From an uncultured Granulosicoccaceae bacterium (GTDB taxonomy: Bacteria; Pseudomonadota; Gammaproteobacteria; Granulosicoccales; Granulosicoccaceae), in contig CALHOI010000035.1 in the NCBI GenBank assembly GCA_938035525.1, positions 1-64,000 of the forward strand: a stretch of DNA of 64,000 nt. Reading direction: 5' to 3'. Both the position numbers and the translations under genes were made by a program. The notes below the pieces were generated by a model. The model saw nothing but the letters and a program-made list of their open reading frames with translations. It did not search any database and was not told the origin of the DNA. Shown piece after piece: positions 46,362 to 56,735 of the stretch. Numbering within the stretch: position 1 is the first letter of the stretch; each line of letters opens with the position of its first letter.

Positions 46362-47171
46362 TTACTCAGCCAGTTGACTCACCTGCGTTCCGATATCCGG
46401 AAAAATAACTTCGACACGACGGTTTTTCTGTCGCCCTTCAGCCGTGTTGTTATCAGCCACTGGCGCCGACTCTCCCAAATTACGCGTAGTAATTCGGTTG
46501 GGGTCAATGCCGCGGCTAACCAAGGCTGTGCGAACCGAGAACGCACGCTCTCTGGACAAATCAAGATTAAAATCATCATCGCCCATGTTATCAGTGTGAC
46601 CTTCTACAATGGCCTGGCGCTCGGGGTAGCTGCGCATAAAGCTCGCGATTTTATCAATGTCACCGTTTGAACTACTCTTTAGCGACGCCTCGCCAATATC
46701 AAACAACACGTCATTCAGGGTTGCCACTATGCCGCGCGCTGTTACCTGAGCCTGCATGGCCTCAAGCTGTTGCTGCAACGCCAGGGCTTCTTGTTTAGCC
46801 TGATCAACCTCTTGCGCACGCACATCAAGTTGCACACGTTGACGCTCAAGATTCATGCTTTCGAGCCGGGCATCGTCTTCGTTACGTTGCGCAATAAGCT
46901 TGGCTATGCTGACTTTTTTACTGGCAACATAGGCATAGTGCTCCGCCATACCACCCTTGCCTTCCTTTTTCCAGATACGGTCACCCTTTGCAATAGCATT
47001 GCGGGCATCATCTAATTCGTTGGCAGCATGCTTTACAACAACTTCGTTTTGGCTGGCACTTAAATACGCCGCTCGTGCCGATTCCAGCGAATCAACTTTC
47101 TTTGGCGAGCTACCACAAGCGCTTAGCATAATGGCAGCAACAGGAATCATGATTAATACAGGCTTGTTCAT
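46362..47171 (-). CDS. OmpA-family DUF4398 lipoprotein
   Basis: This 269-residue lipoprotein has signal MNKPVLIMIPVAAIMLSAC|GSS, a helical DUF4398 domain (SARAAYLSASQNEVVVKHAANELDDA) and a long coiled coil (about residues 85-145). The C-terminal OmpA peptidoglycan-binding domain (VLFDIGEASLKSSSNGDIDKIA, EGHTDNMGDDDFNLDLSRERA, NRRVEVIFP) carries the Asp and Arg that bind diaminopimelate. It links outer membrane to peptidoglycan. It lies 57 bp downstream of a small DUF4398 lipoprotein gene, a common pairing. Confidence 0.92.
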   Translation of the reverse strand: MNKPVLIMIPVAAIMLSACGSSPKKVDSLESARAAYLSASQNEVVVKHAANELDDARNAIAKGDRIWKKEGKGGMAEHYAYVASKKVSIAKLIAQRNEDDARLESMNLERQRVQLDVRAQEVDQAKQEALALQQQLEAMQAQVTARGIVATLNDVLFDIGEASLKSSSNGDIDKIASFMRSYPERQAIVEGHTDNMGDDDFNLDLSRERAFSVRTALVSRGIDPNRITTRNLGESAPVADNNTAEGRQKNRRVEVIFPDIGTQVSQLAE

Positions 47172-47228
47172 TTGGTTATCCTTTCAAAGTGAGATGGACT
47201 AACAATACGATTCTGATTATGTTGTTTA

Positions 47229-47597
47229 TTAATCGTTTGCTCGGTCCAACTCGGTTCGAATAAGCGAAATACTGTCTTCCACTTCTTCAAGTGCAAGGCG
47301 TGATTTTTGTGCTTCACTTTTTGCCTTTGCAAATTCAGCGTCTACTGCGGCTTGCTCTGAAAGCTGCTTTGCCGTGGTGAATTTATCTTTCGAATAAGCC
47401 GAATCCGCCAGCGCTTGTTTTTCTTGTGCGGTGCGCAACTCGATAGGTGCATGTTTGCTCGCACCCGCAACTTGTGCGTTTTGCAAAGCCGAATTAGATA
47501 GCGCCATTTCTGCTTTGGGTTTTGGCGTACCTGAGCAGGCCGATAAAACGGCAACCAGCATCGCGATTACAGTGAATTTCAGGGAAGATTGATACAT
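47229..47597 (-). CDS. small DUF4398 lipoprotein
   Basis: This 122-residue protein has lipoprotein signal TVIAMLVAVLSAC|SGT followed by an almost wholly helical DUF4398 domain (ALQNAQVAGASKHAPIELRTAQEKQALADSAYSKDKF). It resembles the first part of the downstream OmpA-DUF4398 protein but lacks the OmpA domain. Together they probably form an envelope pair, with the helical part interacting with its partner. The function of DUF4398 is not known. Confidence 0.85.
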   Translation of the reverse strand: MYQSSLKFTVIAMLVAVLSACSGTPKPKAEMALSNSALQNAQVAGASKHAPIELRTAQEKQALADSAYSKDKFTTAKQLSEQAAVDAEFAKAKSEAQKSRLALEEVEDSISLIRTELDRAND

Positions 47598-47846
47598 GCG
47601 TTTCTAACCTCTTGAATATGTAAACGAGGTAACGGCAAACGCACTAGCAGACTAAGCACAATAAAATTACACAAACACAACAAAGCATCCAAGCAGTTGA
47701 AAGCAAAACAAAAATCGGTTGATCACAGCAGGCATCAATCACTTACATAACCATTCATACATGAACTATTGGTAAGCTTGGCTGACAATGCTAGTCTGTA
47801 TGGGTAACGAGCTTGTCAATGCAACCCTTTCGCCGAGTCATTCGCT

Positions 47847-49442
47847 ATGAGCTATCAAGCACCCAATATCCTGTTTATTCAAACCGATCAGCTGACCGCT
47901 TTTTCACTGCAAGCTTATGGCAACAACTTTTGCAAAACACCAAACATAGACAAGCTGGCCAACAACGGTGTTGTATTTGAAACGGCTTATTGCAATTTCC
48001 CGCTGTGTGCACCGTCGCGCTACTCCATGGCGGCAGGTCAACTGGCATCACGTATTGGTGCATACGACAATGCCGTTGAGTTTCCGGCCACCATCCCTAC
48101 CTACGCACATTATCTGCGTGCGGCGGGTTATCAAACGTGCTTGTCCGGGAAAATGCACTTTGTAGGCCCCGATCAACTGCATGGTTTCGAGCAACGATTA
48201 ACACCCGACATATATCCGGCAGACTTTAGCTGGGCACCAAACTGGGCTGATGAGGGTCAACGCGACACATCCGATACCACCGGCGTAACAACCTCAGGTC
48301 AGTGCGCTGACAGCGTGCAATTAAAATACGACAACCTGGTTCAGCAACAAGCGCTAAACAAATTAAACGACATTGGCAACGGCTCAGATAATCGCCCGTT
48401 CTTTTTACAAGTTTCATTCACTCACCCACATGATCCTTACCTGTGCCTTAAAGAACATTGGGACAGATACGAAAACCAGACTGTGCCAATGCCGGCGGTA
48501 TCGGCACAACCAGGTGAATGGCATGACGAACATTCTCGCCGTATTCTGGCTCAGCACAGCATGCTTGATTATGAATTTGATGTTGCCGATATCGAGCGTG
48601 CGCGTCGTGCTTACTATGGCTCAGTCAGCTACATAGACGACCGAGTGGGCGAACTTATCAATGCATTGGCTGAACACCAACTTGTCGACAATACCATTGT
48701 GGTTTTCACTTCTGATCACGGCGAGATGCTGGGCGAACGAGGCATGTGGTTCAAGAAAACATTCTTCGAACCCGCTTTGCGTATACCCATGATAGTGAAT
48801 TGCCCAAAGCGAATACCGGCTAAGCGTGTTTACACGCCGGTGTCACTACTAGACCTGTTACCCACGTTCATGCGCTGGGCCAGTGATCACCCACTAGAAC
48901 CAATTGAGCCACTTGATGGCGAAGACTTAAACCAATTTATAGACAGCAATGAGGACAACCTTGATCGGGTTATCAGAGCCGAGTACCTCAGTGAAACCAC
49001 CACGTCTCCCATCTACATGGTCAAACGCGGCCCGTTAAAATTTATCAGTTCAGCTGATGATGCCGATTTGCTGTTTGATTTAGGGCACGATCCCAACGAG
49101 CTTAACAACGTGGCAGAGCACCCCGACTACGCTGAACACGTGAAATGGTTTAAACAGGATATCCAAACACACTGGGACAACGCCGCCCTGACACGCGACA
49201 TTCTGCTGAGTCAAAAACGCCGCCAACTGCTGATTAAAGCCAACAGCACCGGCCAGAACACTCCCTGGGATTTTGCACAAACTGGCACCAACCCCGCAGC
49301 CAATCCCACAGCCAACTCAAGCGCAAATCCCAACGAAAACGCGCAAGAAAACCCACAGAAAAATTCAGAACCGTGGTATCGAGGCCAGCAAGGTTACAAT
49401 GCGTGGGCCTACGACTACACACCTGTGCCAGACAAACAATAA
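47847..49442 (+). CDS. betC: choline-sulfatase
   Basis: The 531-residue type I sulfatase hydrolyses choline-O-sulfate to choline and sulfate, feeding glycine betaine synthesis. It shows the opening NILFIQTDQLTAFSLQAYGN, the formylglycine motif LCAPSRYSMAAG (Cys is converted by a maturase), SGKMHFVGPDQLHGFEQRLTPDIYP (typical of BetC), and TSDHGEMLGERGMW with metal ligands. The normal C-terminal choline-sulfatase tail is disturbed by a low-complexity Asn/Pro/Ala segment (about residues 485-515) before WYRGQQGYNAWAYDY. No betABI or choline transporter gene is adjacent. No signal peptide is visible, so it is cytoplasmic. Confidence 0.92.
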   Translation: MSYQAPNILFIQTDQLTAFSLQAYGNNFCKTPNIDKLANNGVVFETAYCNFPLCAPSRYSMAAGQLASRIGAYDNAVEFPATIPTYAHYLRAAGYQTCLSGKMHFVGPDQLHGFEQRLTPDIYPADFSWAPNWADEGQRDTSDTTGVTTSGQCADSVQLKYDNLVQQQALNKLNDIGNGSDNRPFFLQVSFTHPHDPYLCLKEHWDRYENQTVPMPAVSAQPGEWHDEHSRRILAQHSMLDYEFDVADIERARRAYYGSVSYIDDRVGELINALAEHQLVDNTIVVFTSDHGEMLGERGMWFKKTFFEPALRIPMIVNCPKRIPAKRVYTPVSLLDLLPTFMRWASDHPLEPIEPLDGEDLNQFIDSNEDNLDRVIRAEYLSETTTSPIYMVKRGPLKFISSADDADLLFDLGHDPNELNNVAEHPDYAEHVKWFKQDIQTHWDNAALTRDILLSQKRRQLLIKANSTGQNTPWDFAQTGTNPAANPTANSSANPNENAQENPQKNSEPWYRGQQGYNAWAYDYTPVPDKQ

Positions 49443-49502
49443 TGAGCAATTTAACTTGCTCGAATAACCAACATACAGGGCTTAAGCGGGTACAATCACA
49501 CG

Positions 49503-52500
49503 GTGAACATCCCGCCACGCGTTATAAATTTTGATGATGTCATTGAGCTGTGCGGCTCAGTGGCTACCTCTCGTGGTCGAGTGTACAAAACCAGCGGTGC
49601 GGTCAAAGAGCTGGACTGGATAAGCGACGGCAGCGTGCTGTACAGCACGGTGCAAGGCTCAGAGTCCGAGCCCTACCAACAACGCACGCTCATTGCCGCC
49701 CACCGTCTCGATGGCGAATGTTCTTGCCCGGTCCACTACACTTGCAAACACGTTGCAGCAGCCCTGCTGTGCTGGATTGACAAACAATCCACCAAGCCTT
49801 CTGCAGACGATCAAGCACTGCGTGCCGTTAATCGATGGCTGCAACGGCTGGTTGAGCAAGGCAAGGAAAGCTCTTCACGCAGCGAACACCATGAGCTCGG
49901 CGAACCACTGCTGTTTTATCAACTCGATAGCAGCGCGCTCACCCAAAGCAAAACCGGTATCACCCTGGAAATTTTGCAAAGCCGGCTATTGAAACGCGGT
50001 GGCTATGGCAAAGAAACACCTTATCGGTATCACGGTCACTATCACCACCCAGAATGGGTACTTGCCAGTGATCGTTCCATACTCGAACTGGCCGTCGGTC
50101 GGCATTCCGATTTCACCTACCGAACCCTAACCATCGATGGCGACATTGGCCATCTACTCATGGGAAAATTATTAGGCACAAACCGATGCTACTGGGGCAA
50201 CGACAGAGAAGTCCCATTGCAGCTGGGCGAGGCAAAGACCTTAACATTCGACTGGGTAGACACCACAGAGGATGCGCTGCAATTACACATCGCCCTACCG
50301 GGCGTTGAACATTGGCAGCTTATTCCCGCCGACCCACCATGGTATATCGATACCTCAACCATGCACGCTGGCGTTTTACGCAACGTGCCATCGTCAGCCA
50401 TACTGGGCAATTTAATCAGCGCACCCAACTTGCCGCAGGCGCATGCGCAAGCGGTGAGTAATTATTTAGCCTCGCGATTACCCGATGCGGCCTTACCCTT
50501 ACCAGTCGAACCAAATTTTGTGCGTGTCGATGTATCACCCGAGCCCATGCTGGTGTTGCACTCACGCGAAGACAGCGCTGATATTCGCGAATTCTACGCA
50601 TCCATTCGGTTTCGCTATGGAGAGTACTTACTGCCATTTGATGGCATGGATGCTGAAGCCACATTAGAAGGCAAAACCAGTGACGGTAATCCGCTGATGC
50701 TCACCCGAGACCTGGGCGCAGAAACGCGCTTCTCGGTTGAATTTGGAAAGCGCTTTACCGAATTTGAATCAGCAATTCAAAGCGACCCTAACTTTTTCTC
50801 CCGTGCCGATCGCAAACCACGTGCCCGGGATGTTCAGTCTATTGCACAAGCCTGGCACGGACTGTTGGCACAGCGTCCGGCACTGGAAGCTGAAGGCTGG
50901 AAGGTGCAATGCCGTGAGCCGTTTAACCTGGATTTTAAATCCGTTACTACAATAGAAGCCACGCTTAGCGACAGTACGTCAACCTGGTTTGATATGGCTT
51001 TACAGCTCACCCACGACAATCAAACATTCGACTTACTGCCACTGGTCATTGAATGGCTGCAGTCAGACACGCCAGACCAATCCATTTTGCTGCAAGCCGA
51101 AAGCGGACAATGGCTGGAAGTGGCACCCGAGGTTTTTTCACCCGTGGCCGACACACTGCTTGAACTGTTCGATGACCCATCACAGGGTGATCGTTTTCGT
51201 CTGCCGCGCCAACGCGCAACAACCCTGGAAGCGCTGGAGCAAACGTGGCAGGACTCAGGCATGAACGTGCGCTGGCACGGTGCTCAGGATATTTTCCAGC
51301 TGGCAGACAAACTCAATAACTTTGAAGGCATTGAAAACCCGGTTATGCCCGATACCCTCAATGCTCGATTACGACCGTATCAACTTGATGGCACTGGCTG
51401 GCTAGGCTTTTTGGCCGAGTACTCTTTTAACGGCATACTGGCTGACGACATGGGCCTGGGTAAAACCTTACAAACCCTGGCACACATACTTAACGAAATT
51501 ACGATTGGTCGGCTTGATAAACCCACGCTTATCGTGTCTCCAACCAGCTTACTTGGAAACTGGTCACGCGAAGCGGCCCGATTCACACCCAGCTTGCGCA
51601 CCCAAGTATGGCATGGCAGTGATCGTAAGTCTCAAGGCCTGCAACTGGAAAACCTGGACATATTAATTACCAGCTATGCGTTAGTCACGCGGGACATTGA
51701 CTTACTTAGCGATCAAAACTTTGGGTTTATTGTGCTCGATGAGTCCCAGGCGATTAAAAACCCAGGTGCTAAAGTGACTCAAGCACTAAAAACACTGGAA
51801 ATACCACGCAGACTTTGCTTAACAGGCACACCACTGGAAAACCACCTGGGCGAGCTGTGGTCACAGTTTGATTTTTTAATGCCCGGCTTGTTCGGCACGC
51901 GCAAGCATTTTAATCGTTATTTTCGCAACCCTATAGAAACCCATAACAATACAGAACGCGCACAACGATTAGCAGAACTGATAAAGCCGTTCCTATTGCG
52001 CCGACGCAAGGAACAAGTCGCAGCCGAGCTTCCACCTAAAACTGAAATCATTCGCGAAGTGACACTCGAAGGAGCACAGGCACGCTTGTACGAAAGTATT
52101 CGGGTCACCATGGAACACCGCGTGCGACAACTACTGGCAGATCGCGGCCTGGCCCGCAGCCATATAGAAATGCTGGATGCGTTGCTAAAGCTCAGACAAA
52201 CCTGTTGTCACCCAAAGCTTGTCAAGCTTGACACAGCACGAGGCATTGAACAATCGGCCAAAACCGAATTACTGATGTCAATGCTGCACGAACTCATAGC
52301 AGAAGGTAAAAAAATTCTGCTGTTTTCTCAGTTCACAGAGATGCTGGCTTTAGTAGAGAACGAACTCAATGCTGCCAATATCAGTTACGCCAAATTAACC
52401 GGCAGAACTCGCAAGCGTGACGAAGTCATTGACTCGTTTCAACATGGCGATGTACCACTGTTTTTAATCAGCTTAAAGGCAGGTGGCACGGGTCTGAACT

Positions 52501-52799
52501 TGACGGCTGCCGATACGGTTATTCACTATGACCCCTGGTGGAATCCGGCAGTTGAAAATCAGGCCAGTGATCGTGCCCACCGAATTGGTCAGACCAAGCC
52601 TGTTTTTATCTACAAGTTAGTGGCCAGCAATACCGTTGAAGAAAAAATCCTGACAATGCAGCAGCACAAACAACAACTGGCAGACCAAACGTTAAATCAA
52701 GCTGAACCACAAGCTTTAAGTGCACTGACTGCAGATGAAATTCTGGCACTTTTTCAGTCCGATGTGATGACTGACTCAGACGACCAATCGGTTGCCTGA
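49503..52799 (+). CDS. SWIM zinc-finger SNF2-family helicase
   Basis: The 1098-residue protein has an N-terminal SWIM zinc finger (Cys73, Cys75, Cys81, His83 in ECSCPVHYTCKH). A long middle region follows, then a SNF2 ATPase (Walker A DDMGLGKTLQ at about 648, LVTRDIDLL, DESQAIKNPG at about 746, LTGTPLENHLGELWSQ) and a C-terminal helicase lobe (LFSQFTEMLAL, SLKAGGTGLNLTAADTVIHYDPWWNP, RAHRIGQ). This bacterial RapA/HepA-like family is thought to remodel protein-DNA complexes; its exact role is not settled. The start codon is GTG at 49503. Confidence 0.93.
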   Translation: MNIPPRVINFDDVIELCGSVATSRGRVYKTSGAVKELDWISDGSVLYSTVQGSESEPYQQRTLIAAHRLDGECSCPVHYTCKHVAAALLCWIDKQSTKPSADDQALRAVNRWLQRLVEQGKESSSRSEHHELGEPLLFYQLDSSALTQSKTGITLEILQSRLLKRGGYGKETPYRYHGHYHHPEWVLASDRSILELAVGRHSDFTYRTLTIDGDIGHLLMGKLLGTNRCYWGNDREVPLQLGEAKTLTFDWVDTTEDALQLHIALPGVEHWQLIPADPPWYIDTSTMHAGVLRNVPSSAILGNLISAPNLPQAHAQAVSNYLASRLPDAALPLPVEPNFVRVDVSPEPMLVLHSREDSADIREFYASIRFRYGEYLLPFDGMDAEATLEGKTSDGNPLMLTRDLGAETRFSVEFGKRFTEFESAIQSDPNFFSRADRKPRARDVQSIAQAWHGLLAQRPALEAEGWKVQCREPFNLDFKSVTTIEATLSDSTSTWFDMALQLTHDNQTFDLLPLVIEWLQSDTPDQSILLQAESGQWLEVAPEVFSPVADTLLELFDDPSQGDRFRLPRQRATTLEALEQTWQDSGMNVRWHGAQDIFQLADKLNNFEGIENPVMPDTLNARLRPYQLDGTGWLGFLAEYSFNGILADDMGLGKTLQTLAHILNEITIGRLDKPTLIVSPTSLLGNWSREAARFTPSLRTQVWHGSDRKSQGLQLENLDILITSYALVTRDIDLLSDQNFGFIVLDESQAIKNPGAKVTQALKTLEIPRRLCLTGTPLENHLGELWSQFDFLMPGLFGTRKHFNRYFRNPIETHNNTERAQRLAELIKPFLLRRRKEQVAAELPPKTEIIREVTLEGAQARLYESIRVTMEHRVRQLLADRGLARSHIEMLDALLKLRQTCCHPKLVKLDTARGIEQSAKTELLMSMLHELIAEGKKILLFSQFTEMLALVENELNAANISYAKLTGRTRKRDEVIDSFQHGDVPLFLISLKAGGTGLNLTAADTVIHYDPWWNPAVENQASDRAHRIGQTKPVFIYKLVASNTVEEKILTMQQHKQQLADQTLNQAEPQALSALTADEILALFQSDVMTDSDDQSVA

Positions 52800-52816
52800 G
52801 TTTGATTTAACTGTAG

Positions 52817-54205
52817 TTACCCCTTACTACTACTCGTCTGTGCTTCGTTTGCTTCTCGCTCTCGCGCCTCAAGCTCGGCACGAATAGCCTTGTGCTTGGT
52901 TTCGGTAATGGGATAACCACGCATCATAAATAAAGCAGTCAGTTTAAATGCTATACATGGCAAGCCGTACAATACCGCCAAGCCTTGTATGGCGTTACCG
53001 TCGTTAGCGCCGGTCGCACTAAAGCCAATAACATCGAGTAACGGAAAGGCGATACCAATAGCCAAAGCAAACGATAACTTTGTTGCTGTTCCCCACAGGG
53101 CAAAAAACAATCCCGGTCGCCTGTAACCGGTTTGCAAGGCGTCCCACTCTATTAAATCTGCGTTGATTGCAGCAGGCAGCACTAAATCGGCGCCAGTAGC
53201 AAAGCCTGTCACAATAACAATAAGATAAAAAATGGTTAGCGAGTTTTCATTTAAAAATGGCGTCCAGATAAAAAACGCTGCGGCCAGAAGAATGGCTACC
53301 GTCCAGGTTTGATGCTTACCTATACGCTTCGACAATGCCACCCAGAAAGGCACCGAGATAGCTGAACACACAAAATACAAAAACAACATACGCCCTACTG
53401 CATCGGCGGCCCCTATAACGTGGGTAACAAATAAGATAAACAAACTGGCGGGAATAGCATTGCCCACAGCATTGAGAAAAAAGCTGCCCAGCAGTTGACG
53501 AAACGGGGTTGGTTTGCTGACAACTTGCCAGGCGGCACGCACAGTATTGCCCGGCAATTCTGTGTCTTTGTTATCCGGCACCAGCATCGCGGCTAATGCG
53601 GTGGCAACTAGTAAGGTTGCAATAACCAACCACGTTACCCCTGCCAACGTTCGACCCAGCTCTGCTGAATCTGAACCAGAGAGCACAACGGCAAACAGCA
53701 AGGCTGCCAGAGAACCAGTCAACCCAAACGCCACTCTGATTCCGGCAATAGAGCTACGCTCATTGTAGTCTGAACTTAGCTCGGCTCCCCAGGCTCCCAT
53801 CGGCACGATAGACAAAGTCCCGGCAATGTATATTGCGATAGTCCAAAGCAACAAATAAGTGGTAGTAACCTGCTCTGGTGGATTGAATAAAAAATAAGTG
53901 GACACAGCAATTAACGGCGCTGCCAGAACCACAAACAATTTGCGCCGACGCCACGCGGTGGGCGTGCGATCAGACAAATAGCCAACAATAGGGTCGGTAA
54001 TGGTGTCGCACAACCTTGCAATGAGCAGCACAACGCCAATGCTGGTTAGGCTTAATCCTGTCGATTCAGCATAAAAGGTTGGCACAAACACTTGCAACGC
54101 AATAAAGGCTGCAGCTAGCGGAAATGCCAAACTGCCGTAAGCTGCAACTATAGTGCGCGATGGCGAGCGCGCTTTGTCTGACGATGGACTGTGTTGCATA
54201 ACCAA
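52817..54205 (-). CDS. GPH-family (MelB-like) sugar/cation symporter
   Basis: This 462-residue transporter has twelve predicted helices and the MFS/GPH signature near the start: ARLCDTITDPIVGYLSDRTPTAWRRRKLF, the conserved Asp/Arg-rich loop after helix 2 of glycoside-pentoside-hexuronide symporters. It should import a sugar or similar solute with Na+ or H+ at the inner membrane. The substrate cannot be read from the sequence, and no catabolic genes adjoin it. It converges with the helicase gene. Confidence 0.88.
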   Translation of the reverse strand: MVMQHSPSSDKARSPSRTIVAAYGSLAFPLAAAFIALQVFVPTFYAESTGLSLTSIGVVLLIARLCDTITDPIVGYLSDRTPTAWRRRKLFVVLAAPLIAVSTYFLFNPPEQVTTTYLLLWTIAIYIAGTLSIVPMGAWGAELSSDYNERSSIAGIRVAFGLTGSLAALLFAVVLSGSDSAELGRTLAGVTWLVIATLLVATALAAMLVPDNKDTELPGNTVRAAWQVVSKPTPFRQLLGSFFLNAVGNAIPASLFILFVTHVIGAADAVGRMLFLYFVCSAISVPFWVALSKRIGKHQTWTVAILLAAAFFIWTPFLNENSLTIFYLIVIVTGFATGADLVLPAAINADLIEWDALQTGYRRPGLFFALWGTATKLSFALAIGIAFPLLDVIGFSATGANDGNAIQGLAVLYGLPCIAFKLTALFMMRGYPITETKHKAIRAELEAREREANEAQTSSSKG

Positions 54206-54290
54206 CTTGTTGCCTTAAAAGCAGAACATCAAAAAAATGCATTACCAAACAAAGTAACTGCATCAAAAAAACGAGTCAAAATAAAACGCG

Positions 54291-55262
54291 TCAAAATAAA
54301 TTGGTTAGCGCTATACCTATACCAAGTCGCTGTTGAAAGCGATCATAGTCAATCAATGAATCGCCATAGCCATTGAAGTAATGGACCATGCCACGAAACT
54401 TTCCTGACAATGGAAACGTAATTGTTGTATCGACAGCGCCTTTACCGGTAGCCGGATTGCCTCGAATCAGGCTCGATAGCTCCATAACATCGTTTTTCCA
54501 CGCAAGTGTTAATTGCGCATTACCATAAAAGTCCAGGATATCCGGATTATCATCACCTTCAGCATCTTGCGCATCGCGCTTGGCTTGTTCCGGTATTCGA
54601 TACCATGGCCTTAAAGTGGCTACGAACGAACCTCTTCCATAGATCAGTTCCGCATACACACGGTTCCAGCTTCGTGATAAACCCTGCAATTGGCCGTTGG
54701 ATTGATGCTCCAAACCAAGCAAGAGTGCGGTCTTGCCGCCAAAAGGTCCCCACAGCAGCGGCGTTAAATAAAAAACTTCAGGTTGGTAATTGGTTTCGCG
54801 AAACGGACTGGACAAAGGGGCATTGTAAAGCTGCCACCAGGATTCAATGGTAATGCCAAAAAACAAAGCATCTCCGTCAAACAGCATATCCCTTTGATTG
54901 ACCTGCGACTTCAAGCTGATTTGAAAATTAACTTCATAAGGTTTGTAGCTTAAATCGTCAGGCGCATCCTGCTGCGCCAACGCATTTCTATTTACATTGG
55001 AGGTGTAGCTAACTGGCAAGATAAAATTATGTTTATGGGCCGTGATGACGTAGGGGTTAAACGCATCTTCACGCTCCGCGTCTACCCGTTCGGCAACCAC
55101 GTCTTCGCCAGGGCCTTCCGTCTGCGCGCCTGAATGTGGGTGAGCCCAAACAGGGCCGACACACACAGAACAAATTAAAATAAACAGGGCAAACAGACAA
55201 AGCGGGCACGGTTTGCCACGCGTAGATGCGTAAGATCGATTTATCACAAGGTATAAAAACAA
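54291..55262 (-). CDS. pldA: outer-membrane phospholipase A
   Basis: The 323-residue protein of the PldA (OMPLA) family has a signal sequence ending in GPVWA, a short acidic spacer, and a 12-strand beta barrel. The catalytic region is HQSNGQLQGLSRSWNRVY, which carries the His-Ser nucleophile pair. The final LGIGIALTNLF ends in an aromatic residue for barrel insertion. It hydrolyses phospholipids that reach the outer leaflet of the outer membrane and is normally activated by calcium-dependent dimerisation. It is transcribed alone. Confidence 0.93.
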   Translation of the reverse strand: MFLYLVINRSYASTRGKPCPLCLFALFILICSVCVGPVWAHPHSGAQTEGPGEDVVAERVDAEREDAFNPYVITAHKHNFILPVSYTSNVNRNALAQQDAPDDLSYKPYEVNFQISLKSQVNQRDMLFDGDALFFGITIESWWQLYNAPLSSPFRETNYQPEVFYLTPLLWGPFGGKTALLLGLEHQSNGQLQGLSRSWNRVYAELIYGRGSFVATLRPWYRIPEQAKRDAQDAEGDDNPDILDFYGNAQLTLAWKNDVMELSSLIRGNPATGKGAVDTTITFPLSGKFRGMVHYFNGYGDSLIDYDRFQQRLGIGIALTNLF

Positions 55263-55384
55263 GTAAAGGAAGGGATTAAGTGTAAGGCATGGTGCCGGCC
55301 CTGCACAACAAGACTCGGCACTGGTTAGTGGTGACGTTGGCAGTGGACGCTAGCACTGGAAGCTAAAGTCCATTTTAAAGTTTT

Positions 55385-56650
55385 TTAGCCGCCACCAAAC
55401 GGCAGTAGTTGTACCAGACCAAATGCAGACGGATATAACCAGGCAATGTCAGTATTCTCATTGGTGTCACCTGGCACACGACCTCTTCCGGCCCAAGCCC
55501 ATTTGATGTCACGTCTGCCACCATCATCGTCGACATTAATCTGGATTTCAAAACCAAATGTTTTACCTACCGGAATCTGTGCGGCAAGCATATCGATGCG
55601 TATTTCCCAGGTTGAACGCTGACCAAAACAAATGCACGTGGCAAACTCGATGACGTCACTGTCCATGACATCAAATACGACATCTTCCTGAACACTACTA
55701 CCACGCAAAATTCGCCTGACCTCAGCATCCAGGCCGCTGTTGTTGTCGGCAAATTGGCCATTGATGTTTGAAGCCAGAGGGATAATGATGTGCAGGTCAT
55801 CCACCTCATCGTAACCGGTAGAGTCCGCGCTTAAATTGCCATCGATAAAAATTTCCAGTGAGTCGTCTTCCCAAAACTCAAAACCAGAATCTATTGCTGG
55901 AGGACTATCAACGGTAGTGGTTCGCCCCAGTACAAAGATCGACAAGTATCTGGCATTGTGCATCGCACCCCAGGCGTAATTGACGCTATCGCTCGCATTG
56001 CCACCCACCTCATCAACAATAAGAGAATCGACTAATAGATCGAGGTCATCAACATCCTGAAACTGCCCGAATCCCCAAATATTACTGTCAAAGGCACCAT
56101 CAATAATGGGAGCTCGATCGACGGCGGCAATTTTGACCCTGGGAGCAACATCATCTGTTCCAGGGTCCATAGGATCAAATGGATCGCTGTCCTGCCGGCG
56201 CTCATTCAAATTGCTGATTAAATCTTTATCGGCATCAAAGACGTCACCTTCGGTTTCGTATCGATCAGCGGTGACATTAAATTCCACTGGTGCGTTCACG
56301 TTTGTCGCGACTTCATTGAATCGTGCCAGCAACAAATTGGTGTTATTTGGCATGACCTCGTTCCACTCCACGGCCAAACTGGCAGTGTCGCTTTGTGCAA
56401 CCTCGCCTGTTCCAACCCAGCTATCACCGTTTTTGGCCATGGTCATAGCCGTTCCGTTTAGAGTTACGGTGAGCCGCAGATCATCTGGATTGATTGCGCG
56501 TGTGTTCAGAAACGCAGGCGCCGCCATAGACACCTTGGTGCTACCCGATGAGTTAACATCAATGGTTGCGGTGTTTTCGCTGCAGGCACCAAGAGCAGAC
56601 GCTACCAATACAACGGCTGAAAGCCGCAGACAATAGTTTGGATTTATCAT
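55385..56650 (-). CDS. lipoprotein with carbohydrate-binding family 9-like domain
   Basis: This 421-residue lipoprotein has signal LSAVVLVASALGAC|SEN. An immunoglobulin-like part (about 45-140) is followed by a short Asp-rich calcium-type loop (DADKDLISNLNERRQDSDPFDP, resembling a thrombospondin type 3 repeat). The C-terminal CBM9/DOMON-like domain (about 185-415) includes APIIDGAFDSNIWG, the FEWEDDSLEIFID-type core here as FEFWEDDSLEIFIDGN, and NVDDDGGRRDIKW. Such domains bind sugars or polysaccharides, so a surface glycan-binding role is inferred. It lies 85 bp after the exported Ig-like protein gene on the same strand. Confidence 0.82.
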   Translation of the reverse strand: MINPNYCLRLSAVVLVASALGACSENTATIDVNSSGSTKVSMAAPAFLNTRAINPDDLRLTVTLNGTAMTMAKNGDSWVGTGEVAQSDTASLAVEWNEVMPNNTNLLLARFNEVATNVNAPVEFNVTADRYETEGDVFDADKDLISNLNERRQDSDPFDPMDPGTDDVAPRVKIAAVDRAPIIDGAFDSNIWGFGQFQDVDDLDLLVDSLIVDEVGGNASDSVNYAWGAMHNARYLSIFVLGRTTTVDSPPAIDSGFEFWEDDSLEIFIDGNLSADSTGYDEVDDLHIIIPLASNINGQFADNNSGLDAEVRRILRGSSVQEDVVFDVMDSDVIEFATCICFGQRSTWEIRIDMLAAQIPVGKTFGFEIQINVDDDGGRRDIKWAWAGRGRVPGDTNENTDIAWLYPSAFGLVQLLPFGGG

Positions 56651-56735
56651 TTCAAGGTTGCTCCACTAACGAATGCGCAAATTATCCTGCGCGACTTATC
56701 CTGCTCAAATTTACCTGTTCGACTAATCAACTTAA

